From Sphingobium sufflavum (GTDB lineage Bacteria; Pseudomonadota; Alphaproteobacteria; Sphingomonadales; Sphingomonadaceae): 64,000 bases of DNA. This document shows positions 34,942 to 42,814 of this stretch, one piece after another. Location: contig NZ_JAJSSH010000008.1 of NCBI RefSeq assembly GCF_021403115.1, forward strand, positions 161,358 through 225,357, written 5' to 3'. The notes under the pieces are model-generated. The model searched no databases. It saw nothing but the letters and a program-made list of their open reading frames with translations, and was not told the origin of the DNA. Position numbers and translations under genes: made by a program. Positions within the stretch are counted from its first letter, which is position 1; each line of letters opens with the position of its first letter.

Positions 34942-36149
34942 TGCCCCTCCCCGATCGCGGCGGTCCCCTCGCCGGCATCCGCATCCTCGCCCTCACCAAG
35001 GTCTGGGCCGGCCCCTATGCGGGCAAGCTGCTCGCCCATCTCGGTGCGGAGGTCATCAAGGTGGAGAGCGCCACCAACCTCGACGAGATGCGCGCCTATG
35101 GCGGCGTCGACAGAGACAGCGCCCCCTATTTCCAGTCGATCAACCAGGAAATCCTGTCGGTCCAGCTCAACATGAAAACCGCCGAAGGGCTGACCCTCCT
35201 GCGCCGCATGGTCGGGCAGAGCGACGTGGTGATCGACAATATCCGCCCCGGTGCGATGGAACGCTCCCACCTCGGCTATGAGGAACTGCGCCGCATCAAA
35301 CCGGACATCATCCAGCTCTCGATCAAGATGTGGGGCAATGACGGTCCGCTGGGCTATCAGAGCGGCTACGCCCCCAGCTTTGCGGCGTTGAGCGGCCTCA
35401 CCGCGCTGGTCGGGCATGAGGGCGAGGTGCCGCGCGGCATGAACATCCGCTATGGCGACAGCAGCGTCGGCGCTTGCGCCGCCCTCGCCATCCTCGCCGC
35501 GCTCCACCACCGCGAAACCACCGGCGAGGGCCAATATATCGACCTTTCCGCCGTCGAGACGATGACCAGCCTCGTGGGCGACAGTCTCTTCGCGTGGAGC
35601 GTAACCGGTGCGGTGCCGGAGGCCGACGGCAACCATCACCCCGACATGGCGCCCCATGGCACCTACCCCTGCGCGAACGGCGAATGGATCAGCATCGCGG
35701 TGGCCATCGACCCAGAATGGCAGGCGCTATGCCAGACCCTCGGCGCTGGAACACTGGCCGCGAACCCGCGCTTCGCCACCCTCCCCGACCGGCTGTCCAA
35801 CCGCCACGCCCTCGACGCCGCCCTCTCCGCCGCCACGGCGTCCCAGGACGCCAGCCATCTGGCCGACCGCCTCCGCCATGCGGGCGTTCCCGCCTTCCGC
35901 AGCCAGAGTTCGCTCGACCTCTGTTCCGACGATCATCTCTGGGGGCGGGAGGGCTATCGCATGGTCAGCGACCATCGCAACGGCAGCCGCCCGATCATCG
36001 GTCCAAGCTGGCGCATGACCCCCGACCCGGCAAAGGTGGAACGCGGCGCGCCCCTGCTCGGCGAACATAACGATTATGTGTACCGCGAACTGCTCGGCCT
36101 GTCGGAAGCGGAACTGGCCGACCTTGCCGCCCGCAGGGTGGTGGATTAG
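34941..36149 (+). CDS. CaiB/BaiF family CoA transferase, second copy
   Basis: A 402-residue family III CoA transferase with LTKVWAGPYAGKLLAHLGAEVIKVE, the candidate Asp in RYGDSSVGACAALAIL, and ETTGEGQYIDLSAVE. It would move CoA between a donor thioester and a carboxylic acid, activating or recycling intermediates of the pathway. The ATG overlaps the preceding TGA by one base. Last gene of this plus-strand run. Confidence 0.92.
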   Translation: MPLPDRGGPLAGIRILALTKVWAGPYAGKLLAHLGAEVIKVESATNLDEMRAYGGVDRDSAPYFQSINQEILSVQLNMKTAEGLTLLRRMVGQSDVVIDNIRPGAMERSHLGYEELRRIKPDIIQLSIKMWGNDGPLGYQSGYAPSFAALSGLTALVGHEGEVPRGMNIRYGDSSVGACAALAILAALHHRETTGEGQYIDLSAVETMTSLVGDSLFAWSVTGAVPEADGNHHPDMAPHGTYPCANGEWISIAVAIDPEWQALCQTLGAGTLAANPRFATLPDRLSNRHALDAALSAATASQDASHLADRLRHAGVPAFRSQSSLDLCSDDHLWGREGYRMVSDHRNGSRPIIGPSWRMTPDPAKVERGAPLLGEHNDYVYRELLGLSEAELADLAARRVVD

Positions 36150-36171
36150 GCCGCACCGCCGGTCACCCGGA

Positions 36172-36597
36172 TCAGCCCAATTCCCCGAACAAGGGGAACA
36201 GGCCCGGCTCGCACCGCCGCACCGCCTCGGCCAGTGTCACCCGGTCCAGCGTTTCGATAAACGCCCGCATCGCATCGCCCAATATCGGGGTCAGGCCGCA
36301 TCCCGCGCGGATCATGCAAGCGCCACAATCGGCCGCCTGCAACTCCGGCTCGGTCCGCCGCACCACCTCGCCAATGCGGATATCTTCCGCCGGGCGCGCC
36401 AGTTGCAGCCCCCCGCCCCGCCCACGAACCGTCTTCAAAAAACCATCGTTGGCGAGCTGGTTCACCACCTTCATCACATGATTTTTCGAAATCGCATGCC
36501 GCTCCGCAATCGCCGCGATCGACGTGCGTCCATCCGGCGCGGTGGCGGTGTGCAGCAGGATGCGCAGTGCATAATCGGTGTAGCGGGTCAGGCGCAT
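36172..36597 (-). CDS. nsrR: Rrf2-family nitric-oxide-sensing repressor
   Basis: A 141-residue winged-helix regulator. The N-terminus MRLTRYTDYALRIL and helix-turn-helix (TSIAAIAERHAISKNHVMKVV) are typical of NsrR, and the cluster ligands are in ADCGACMIRAGCGL. NsrR loses DNA affinity when NO attacks its Fe-S cluster. The ATG at 36597 is chosen because the family starts there. Divergent from a hemoglobin gene, the classic target. Confidence 0.9.
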   Translation of the reverse strand: MRLTRYTDYALRILLHTATAPDGRTSIAAIAERHAISKNHVMKVVNQLANDGFLKTVRGRGGGLQLARPAEDIRIGEVVRRTEPELQAADCGACMIRAGCGLTPILGDAMRAFIETLDRVTLAEAVRRCEPGLFPLFGELG

Positions 36598-36621
36598 TTG
36601 GGATCGTTTCTGGCATCCAAT

Positions 36622-36683
36622 AACATGCACCATCTTTACATGTTTAAACGACTCTCGTATAGATGCATCCATAATACATGTTT
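36622..36683. promoter_or_regulatory. Hemoglobin promoter with two NsrR-like operators
   Basis: The promoter is TTTACA (36635-36640), 17 bp, TATAGA (36658-36663). Two NsrR-like sites overlap it: AACATG-N11-CATGTT at 36622-36645, over the -35, and AGATGCAT-N6-ATACATGTTT-like at 36661-36683, starting in the -10. The second resembles the enterobacterial NsrR motif AAGATGCATTT-ATACATCTT. Repressor binding is inferred. Confidence 0.7.
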
Positions 36684-36697
36684 AGAGGAGTCGTCCC

Positions 36698-37150
36698 ATG
36701 AGCACTGCAGCAGCCCTCAGCCCCGAAACCATGGCCATCGTCAAGGCGAGCGCACCCGCCCTCCAGAGCCACGGTCTCGCCATCACGCAACGCATGTATG
36801 AGCGGCTGTTCGTGGACACGGACATCAAGGCGCTTTTCGATCAGGCCGCGCAGGAAAGCGGCGAACAGCCCAAGCGGCTGGCGGCAGCGATCCTCGCCTA
36901 TGCCCAGAATATCGACAAGTTGCAGAACCTGACCCCGGCGGTGGAGCGCATGGTCGCCCGCCATGTCGAAACAGGCGTGAAGGCGGAACATTATCCCCAT
37001 GTCGCCAACGCTCTCCTGCCCGCCATCCGCGATGTGCTGGGCGCGGAAGCCGCGACCGACGAACTGCTCGCCGCTTGGGGAGAGGCATATTGGTTCCTCG
37101 CCAACATCCTGATCGGCAAGGAACGGGAACTGTACGACGCAGCGGCCTGA
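36698..37150 (+). CDS. Single-domain hemoglobin
   Basis: A 150-residue globin matching the globin part of flavohemoglobin (LSPETMAIVKASAPALQSHGLAITQRMYERLF, VERMVARHVETGVKAEHYPHVANALLPAI with the proximal-His region). No FAD or NAD domain follows, so it needs a separate reductase if it works as an NO dioxygenase. A strong SD, AGAGGAG, lies seven bases before the ATG. Probably NO-induced through NsrR. Confidence 0.92.
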   Translation: MSTAAALSPETMAIVKASAPALQSHGLAITQRMYERLFVDTDIKALFDQAAQESGEQPKRLAAAILAYAQNIDKLQNLTPAVERMVARHVETGVKAEHYPHVANALLPAIRDVLGAEAATDELLAAWGEAYWFLANILIGKERELYDAAA

Positions 37151-37233
37151 CCCAGTTCTTTTCCGCAATCCACCTTGCGGAAATCGGTTCGCCTTTGTAA
37201 CCAACGCCCTGCCCGGTCGGCCGGGCATGATCG

Positions 37234-37456
37234 CGTCGGTGCCCCGCAAGGGGCTTGAATGGGAATGTGGTGCGGATGCCACCCGATACGGGGGCAACCA
37301 AAGCCACGGCTGTCCCTGCAACTGTAAGCGGCGAGCGAAATGCATATCGGCGGCGGACCATCGTCCTGCCGCCAGCCACTGGGTCGGACGCTAAATCATG
37401 CGAGACCTGGGAAGGCCATGTATCGAGCGACGACCCGTGAGCCAGGAGACCTGCCG
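37234..37456 (+). promoter_or_regulatory. Cobalamin riboswitch
   Basis: An RNA aptamer for adenosylcobalamin. Conserved parts in order are GGTGCCCCGCAAGGGGC, AATGGGAATGTGGTGCGG, GCCACGGCTGTCCCTGCAAC with TGTAAGCGG, and the B12 box AGCCAGGAGACCTGCC at 37440-37455. About 195 nt of leader separate it from the receptor ATG and should hold the expression platform; no clear terminator stands out there. Confidence 0.95.
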
Positions 37457-37650
37457 GCGTCTGGTCGCTCTTGCCTGGGTCCAGGGGATGGCCGCGGCAC
37501 GGTGAACTCCGTCTGAGCGACGAACGAGCGGTGGAGGCCGCATCGGTTCGCGTACCGGTCGCCCGTGGCGTCCGGCCGGTGACGCGCGTCGACCGTCGCA
37601 GGACGGCACGCCTCCGCCTCCAGTCGCTTGGCGCCCTGAGTGTTTTTCCC

Positions 37651-39726
37651 ATGACATCGATAACATCGACACAGGCTTACCGCCTGCCCACCACGCGCCT
37701 GCTGACCACGGCCTGCGCGTTCGCCCTCTTCCTCCCGGCGCATGCGGCCTATGCGGAGGAAACGGCAACCGCCAGCGCAGGCAGCAAAACCACCAGCGAA
37801 GCCGGCACACCCGAAATCCTCGTCTTCGGTCGCGGCGAGGCCAAGATCGGTATCGCCCATGCCGCCAGTGAGGGCACCGTCAGCGGGTCCGACCTGCTCG
37901 TGCGTCCCCTGCTGCGCGTGGCGGAACTGCTGGAGGCCGTGCCGGGCATGGTCGCCGCGCAACATTCGGGCAGTGGCAAGGCCAATCAATATTTCCTGCG
38001 CGGCTTCAACCTCGACCATGGTTCGGACTTCACCACCTATATCGACGGCGTGCAGATGAACCTGCGGACCCACGGCCATGGCCAGGGCTATCTCGACCTC
38101 AACGGCCTCATCCCGGAAATCGTCGCGCGGGAGGATTATCGCAAGGGACCGTATCGCGCCGATGGCGGTGATTTCGCGCTGGCGGGCGCCGCCTATATGT
38201 CCACCATCGACGGTTTCGACCGGCCCTGGATTTCGGCGGAAGGCGGCTCCTATGGCTGGCGGCGCGTCGCGGCGGGCGGCACCGCCCATGATGTCGGTCC
38301 CGGCGACCTGACGCTGGTGGTGCAGGCAAAGGCTTATGACGGACCTTGGCAGGAACCGGAAAATCTGCGCCACTATAGCGGCTTCGGCAAATATCGCGTG
38401 CCCACCGGCACGGGAGAGGTGGCCGTCACCCTGCATGGCTATCACGCCAGCTGGAATCCCACGGAGCAGATCCCCGAACGCATCATCGGCTCCGCCCTCT
38501 GCCCCGACGCCTATTGCTCGCCCGATCCCTCCGCACGTGGCGAGACGACGCGGTTCGTCGGCAATGTTTCGGTGGTCCAGTCGGACTGGCGCGCCAACGC
38601 CTATGCCCAGTTTTACGACTGGTCGATGTATTCGAACCCCACCTATGCCAACACCGACGGCACCAGCGCGCAGATCCGCCAGTTCGACCGGCGCTGGGTA
38701 TTGGGCCTGCGCGGCGAGAAGAACTGGGAGGTCACGCCTGCCCTCGCTGTCACCCTCGGCACGGAGAACCGCTATGACGCGATCGGCAATGTCGGCGTCC
38801 ATCGCACCGCCAACCGCGCCTTCGTGGACTCGCTCGGCGGCTTCCGGGTCAATGAACTGTCAGCGGCCCTTTATGGCGAGGCGACGTGGAAACCGGTGAC
38901 GGGGGTGCGCGTGATCGGCGGCCTGCGCGGCGACTATTATCATTATGACGTGCGGGCCAGGGACGCCGTGGCCGCCACGCTGGGCAAAGGCAGCGGCCAT
39001 GATTCCATCCTCTCGCCCAAGGCATCGGTGGCGTGGCAGGCACTGCCCATCGTCGAACTCTACGCCAGTTGGGGCCGGGGCTTCCATTCCAACGACGTGC
39101 GCGGAGCGGTGAACCGTGACACGCCCGTCCCCACGCTGGTGCGCGGCACGGGCAAGGAATTGGGCGCGCGCATCCAGACGGCGGGCGCAACGCTGACCGC
39201 CGCCTATTACTGGCTGGATGTCGGCAGCGAGTTGCGCTTCGTCGGCGATTCCAACGCGGTGGAGCCATCGGGGGCCAGCCGCCGCCATGGTTTCGAACTG
39301 GCAGGGTTCTGGCGACCGCTGCAGTGGCTGGCGCTCGACGCCAACTACACCGCCAGCCACGCCCGCTACGACAATGGCGACCATATCCCCAACGCGTTCG
39401 AAAATGCCGCATCCGCCGGGGCCGCCATCGTGTTCCCGGCGTGGGAAGCCAGCGTCCGCGTCCGCCACCTCGGCCCCTATCCGCTGATCGAGGACAATAG
39501 CAGCCGCGATTCCGGCAGTACCATCGTCAACGCCCGCGCCGCATGGAAGGGCAAGCGGGTGGAGATTTATGGCGAAGTCCTCAACCTGCTGGCCAGCAAG
39601 GATAAGGACATCGCCTATCAATATGAATCCTACATCCCGGCCTTTGACTCCGGGCCGGTCGAGGGACGCCTGAGCCGCGTCATCGAACCCCGCACCTTCC
39701 GCGTGGGCACGAAGTTCCACTTCTGA
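37651..39726 (+). CDS. Cobalamin-regulated TonB-dependent receptor
   Basis: A 691-residue outer-membrane receptor under the riboswitch, so probably for cobalamin or a cobalamin-regulated metal compound. A signal peptide ends near AHAAYAEE; the plug has QHSGSGKANQYFLRGFNLDHG and THGHGQGYLDLNG; the barrel ends FRVGTKFHF. It is not a close BtuB by length or plug. The ATG at 37651 is the first that gives a clean signal peptide. No transporter genes follow. Confidence 0.88.
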   Translation: MTSITSTQAYRLPTTRLLTTACAFALFLPAHAAYAEETATASAGSKTTSEAGTPEILVFGRGEAKIGIAHAASEGTVSGSDLLVRPLLRVAELLEAVPGMVAAQHSGSGKANQYFLRGFNLDHGSDFTTYIDGVQMNLRTHGHGQGYLDLNGLIPEIVAREDYRKGPYRADGGDFALAGAAYMSTIDGFDRPWISAEGGSYGWRRVAAGGTAHDVGPGDLTLVVQAKAYDGPWQEPENLRHYSGFGKYRVPTGTGEVAVTLHGYHASWNPTEQIPERIIGSALCPDAYCSPDPSARGETTRFVGNVSVVQSDWRANAYAQFYDWSMYSNPTYANTDGTSAQIRQFDRRWVLGLRGEKNWEVTPALAVTLGTENRYDAIGNVGVHRTANRAFVDSLGGFRVNELSAALYGEATWKPVTGVRVIGGLRGDYYHYDVRARDAVAATLGKGSGHDSILSPKASVAWQALPIVELYASWGRGFHSNDVRGAVNRDTPVPTLVRGTGKELGARIQTAGATLTAAYYWLDVGSELRFVGDSNAVEPSGASRRHGFELAGFWRPLQWLALDANYTASHARYDNGDHIPNAFENAASAGAAIVFPAWEASVRVRHLGPYPLIEDNSSRDSGSTIVNARAAWKGKRVEIYGEVLNLLASKDKDIAYQYESYIPAFDSGPVEGRLSRVIEPRTFRVGTKFHF

Positions 39727-39741
39727 GCCACCGATACGACA

Positions 39742-39769
39742 ACGCCCGCCTGAACAATCAGGCGGGCGT
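39742..39769 (+). terminator. Hairpin terminator after the receptor gene
   Basis: ACGCCCGCCTG and CAGGCGGGCGT form a perfect 11-bp stem with a 6-nt loop. The following tract, CATCCTTATC, is only weakly T-rich. It separates convergent genes. Confidence 0.65.
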
Positions 39770-39798
39770 CATCCTTATCACCATGCTGGAAACCGCGA

Positions 39799-40725
39799 TC
39801 AGGCCGCAGCGCCCCACAGCGTATCCGCCGCCGCCAGCGCCTGCTCCCCGCGCCCGCCCAGTTCGCCGGACAGCGCCTTGAGCCGGTAGGTCCACAGGTG
39901 CAACGGATGCTCCAGCGTCATGCCCATCGCGCCCAAGAACTGGTGATAGTCATAGGCGACGCGCTTGGCCGCTTCCTGCGCGTGCAGCGCGGCCAGCGCC
40001 GCATCGCCCGCATCGCCGGTCCCGGCAGCCCGCATCGCCAGCCAATAGGCCCCGTTGGTCATCACCTGCGCTTCCGCCAGCCGGTGCCGCAACGCCTGGA
40101 ATGTCGCGAGCGGACGGCCGAACTGCTTGCGCTCCGACAAATAGGTGGTGACGCTCTGCAACGCAGCCGCCAGCAGACCCGCCGACTCCGCCGCCAGCCC
40201 CACGCGCCATGCCCGCAGCACCTCGTCCGCGCTGACGTCATGCGTCCGCACATCCGCCGGAATGGCGGTCAGGAACGCCATGGGATAGGCGTAAAGCACC
40301 TCATCCCCCGCATCGCGCACCAAGTCGTCCGTCACGGTGAAACTGCGCACCCCGCTCTTACCGACGACCACGACCGTCGCCCCGGCTTTCAGGAAGCGCA
40401 CCGGCTTGCGAAGCTGTCCCTCCTCGATCAGGCACAGCGGACGCGGCAATTCCGGGTCGAGCAAGGGCCGCACGAGAGCCGTCGCGGCGGACTCGACCGC
40501 GAACGGCAACCGCGCGAGCTTCTCCACCAGCAGAGCGGCGGTGACCGCGCCCAGTTCCGGAATGGCCGCCACGTCGAGGAAGCCGCCCTCCACCAGTTCC
40601 GCATCCAGCGCATCGCTGGTCAGCGCGAGGCTGGTGTCATGCAGCGGTACGCCCGCATAGGGCTTGGTCAGCGTATCGACGAAATCGAGAATCTGGTTCT
40701 GGTCATCGGTGAGTGACAGCAGCAT
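39799..40725 (-). CDS. Acyl-CoA dehydrogenase, small subunit type
   Basis: A 308-residue acyl-CoA dehydrogenase-like flavoprotein, shorter than the usual 380. It keeps the C-terminal FLGAMGMTLEHPLHLWTYR region. The adjacent larger gene supplies the complementary subunit; such pairs form alpha2-beta2 enzymes in steroid side-chain oxidation (FadE26-27 and FadE28-29 types). Overlaps the larger gene by one base. Confidence 0.85.
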   Translation of the reverse strand: MLLSLTDDQNQILDFVDTLTKPYAGVPLHDTSLALTSDALDAELVEGGFLDVAAIPELGAVTAALLVEKLARLPFAVESAATALVRPLLDPELPRPLCLIEEGQLRKPVRFLKAGATVVVVGKSGVRSFTVTDDLVRDAGDEVLYAYPMAFLTAIPADVRTHDVSADEVLRAWRVGLAAESAGLLAAALQSVTTYLSERKQFGRPLATFQALRHRLAEAQVMTNGAYWLAMRAAGTGDAGDAALAALHAQEAAKRVAYDYHQFLGAMGMTLEHPLHLWTYRLKALSGELGGRGEQALAAADTLWGAAA

Positions 40726-41870
40726 CAGCGCGGTTCCCTCGGCAGTTGCAGCACGTCGCTGGCAATGATGTTGAGCTGGATTTCGGCGGCCCCTGCGGCA
40801 ATGCCCGCGACGATGCCCCGCTGGTGGTGCATCTTAAGGTAGGGCTGCCCCTCGGTCAGCGCTTCCGGCACGAATTCCACGATGAATTCCGCGACGGCCC
40901 GCTCCGCCATCACCGTATTATAACGGGCGGAGCTGGATTCGCCGCCAACGTCGAGGCCATCGACGCGGCGTTGCACGATGGCGTAATTCGCGGTCCGCGC
41001 CGCCTCGCACAGGGCGGCGCATTTGCCCGCCTCTATCCGCACGGCGTCGCGCGAAAACTCGCCCGCCTCCTGCAGCAGCGCCACCGCCCGGTCGAGCGCG
41101 GTGCGCGCGAGATGGTAGCGGGGAATGCCCAGCCGCTCATTCTTGAGGGAGAAGCCGATGATCTCCCACGCCTGCCCTTCCTCGCCGAACCGCTGGCTGG
41201 CGGGCACGACCACATCGTCGAAGAACACCTCATGAATGTCGCCCTCCCCGATCAGGCTGGGGATCTGCCGCACGACGATGCCGGGCGTGTCCATGGGGAC
41301 CAGCAGGATGGTGATGCCCTTCTTGCGGTCGTCGCTGGTGCGCGTCAGCAGGAAGCAGGTGTCGGCAAGACCGGCATAGCTGGTCCATATCTTCTGCCCG
41401 TTCACCCGGTACACATCGCCGTCAAGGACCGCGCGGGTGCGAAGCGAGGCAAGGTCGGACCCGCTGTCAGGCTCCGAAAAACCCTGGCACCACAGCATCT
41501 CGCCGCTGGCGATCTGAGGCAGATATTTCGCCTTTTGCGCTTCGGTGCCGTACTTGACCAGCGTGGGGCCGATCCAGTTGACGTTCATATATTGGCCGCC
41601 GCGCGGTTCGCCCCACTCCCACATGACCTCGGCCAGAATCTGCTGCTCCCACGGACCAAGGCCCTCGCCACCGATCTCCTTGGGCCAGTGCGGAAAGAGC
41701 ATGCCATTTTCGGCAAGCTGGCGGCAGAAACCGCGCGCGAACTCGGTCAGCGCGGGGCTGGCCGGACCATGTTTGGAAAACTCCTCCCAATCGTCCGGCA
41801 GCGTGCTTGCGAGGAAATCATGCAGCTTCTGGCGAAAGGCCTGCTGATCCTCGGTCCAGTTGAAATCCAT
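40725..41870 (-). CDS. Acyl-CoA dehydrogenase, large subunit type
   Basis: A 381-residue acyl-CoA dehydrogenase with WPKEIGGEGLGPWEQQILAEVM, CQGFSEPDSGSDLASLRTRA, QKIWTSYAGLADTCFLL and a C-terminal AAEIQLNIIASDVLQLPRE that normally helps bind FAD. Translated just ahead of the small subunit. Oxidises an acyl-CoA to the enoyl-CoA; the acyl group is unknown. Confidence 0.9.
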   Translation of the reverse strand: MDFNWTEDQQAFRQKLHDFLASTLPDDWEEFSKHGPASPALTEFARGFCRQLAENGMLFPHWPKEIGGEGLGPWEQQILAEVMWEWGEPRGGQYMNVNWIGPTLVKYGTEAQKAKYLPQIASGEMLWCQGFSEPDSGSDLASLRTRAVLDGDVYRVNGQKIWTSYAGLADTCFLLTRTSDDRKKGITILLVPMDTPGIVVRQIPSLIGEGDIHEVFFDDVVVPASQRFGEEGQAWEIIGFSLKNERLGIPRYHLARTALDRAVALLQEAGEFSRDAVRIEAGKCAALCEAARTANYAIVQRRVDGLDVGGESSSARYNTVMAERAVAEFIVEFVPEALTEGQPYLKMHHQRGIVAGIAAGAAEIQLNIIASDVLQLPREPR

Positions 41871-42002
41871 GTCCGTCTTCGCTCCACAAGGCCTTGGTCA
41901 GGCCCAGCCTTGGCCCAACCCAGCCTCCGGGCTGCGTTAGACCAGCCTGCGCCCCATAAACAAGGGGCGTCACATTCAGGGACATGGCATAGCGCCCCCG
42001 CG

Positions 42003-42797
42003 CTACCGGCGCTGCGCCGCAATCGCCTCCGGCGCGACATAGCGGGTGGTGGAGATACCGCCGTCCACCGCAATGGTCTGGCCATTGATGAAGCTGCCCT
42101 CGTCCGAACAGAGGAACAGCGCGCTGTTGGCGATATCCTCCACCGTGCAATCGCGGTCGAACGGGGTCAGTTCCTGGTTGGTCCGCTGAAAGAAATCGGA
42201 CTCCCAGAAGGCATCGGTCATCTCCGTCCGCACCACGGTCGGTGCGATATAGTTGGTGCGGACGCCACGCCGTCCATATTCCGCCGCCATCGTCTGGGTC
42301 AGGCCGATCAGGCCCGCCTTCACCACGCTATACGCCCCGCCGCCCGGCGTGCCGTAAATGCCCCAGGTCGAACCGATGAACAGTACCGACGCCCCCTTGC
42401 CGAGATGGGCCAGCGCCTCGCGGCAGAGGCGGAACGGCGCGGCCATGGACACCGCCAGCACTTCGGACAGCATGTCGTCCGTCGTGCTGTGCACCGGGCC
42501 GAAGTTGAACGAGCCGGCATTGTTGACGAGGATGTCGAGCCTGCCGAAAGTCGCAAGGGCATGGTCCACGATAGCCTTGGGCGCATCCGCGGCGGTGATG
42601 TCCACGGCGATGGCCGACAGGGCGAAACTGTCTCCCACCGATGCCGCGAGCCTCTCCAGCTTGGCGGGGTTGCGGCCGACCGCGACCACCTTCACGCCCC
42701 GCGCGCCGAGCGCGCGCACGATCGCCTCGCCAATGCCGCCGCCACCGCCGGTAACGATCGCTACCTTGTCCTGCATCCCGCTCAATCCCTCTGTCAT
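42003..42797 (-). CDS. Short-chain dehydrogenase/reductase
   Basis: A 264-residue classical SDR: TGGGGGIG, Arg in VVAVGRN (NADP likely), NNAG. The catalytic Ser is in IGSTWGIYG, and the usual YxxxK reads YSVVK. The ATG at 42797 (MTEGLSGMQDK) has GAGCGG upstream; a second ATG at 42776 is equally possible. Lies 17 bp past the flavoprotein gene, same strand. Confidence 0.88.
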   Translation of the reverse strand: MTEGLSGMQDKVAIVTGGGGGIGEAIVRALGARGVKVVAVGRNPAKLERLAASVGDSFALSAIAVDITAADAPKAIVDHALATFGRLDILVNNAGSFNFGPVHSTTDDMLSEVLAVSMAAPFRLCREALAHLGKGASVLFIGSTWGIYGTPGGGAYSVVKAGLIGLTQTMAAEYGRRGVRTNYIAPTVVRTEMTDAFWESDFFQRTNQELTPFDRDCTVEDIANSALFLCSDEGSFINGQTIAVDGGISTTRYVAPEAIAAQRR

Positions 42798-42814
42798 AGT
42801 GCCGCTCAAGCCCC

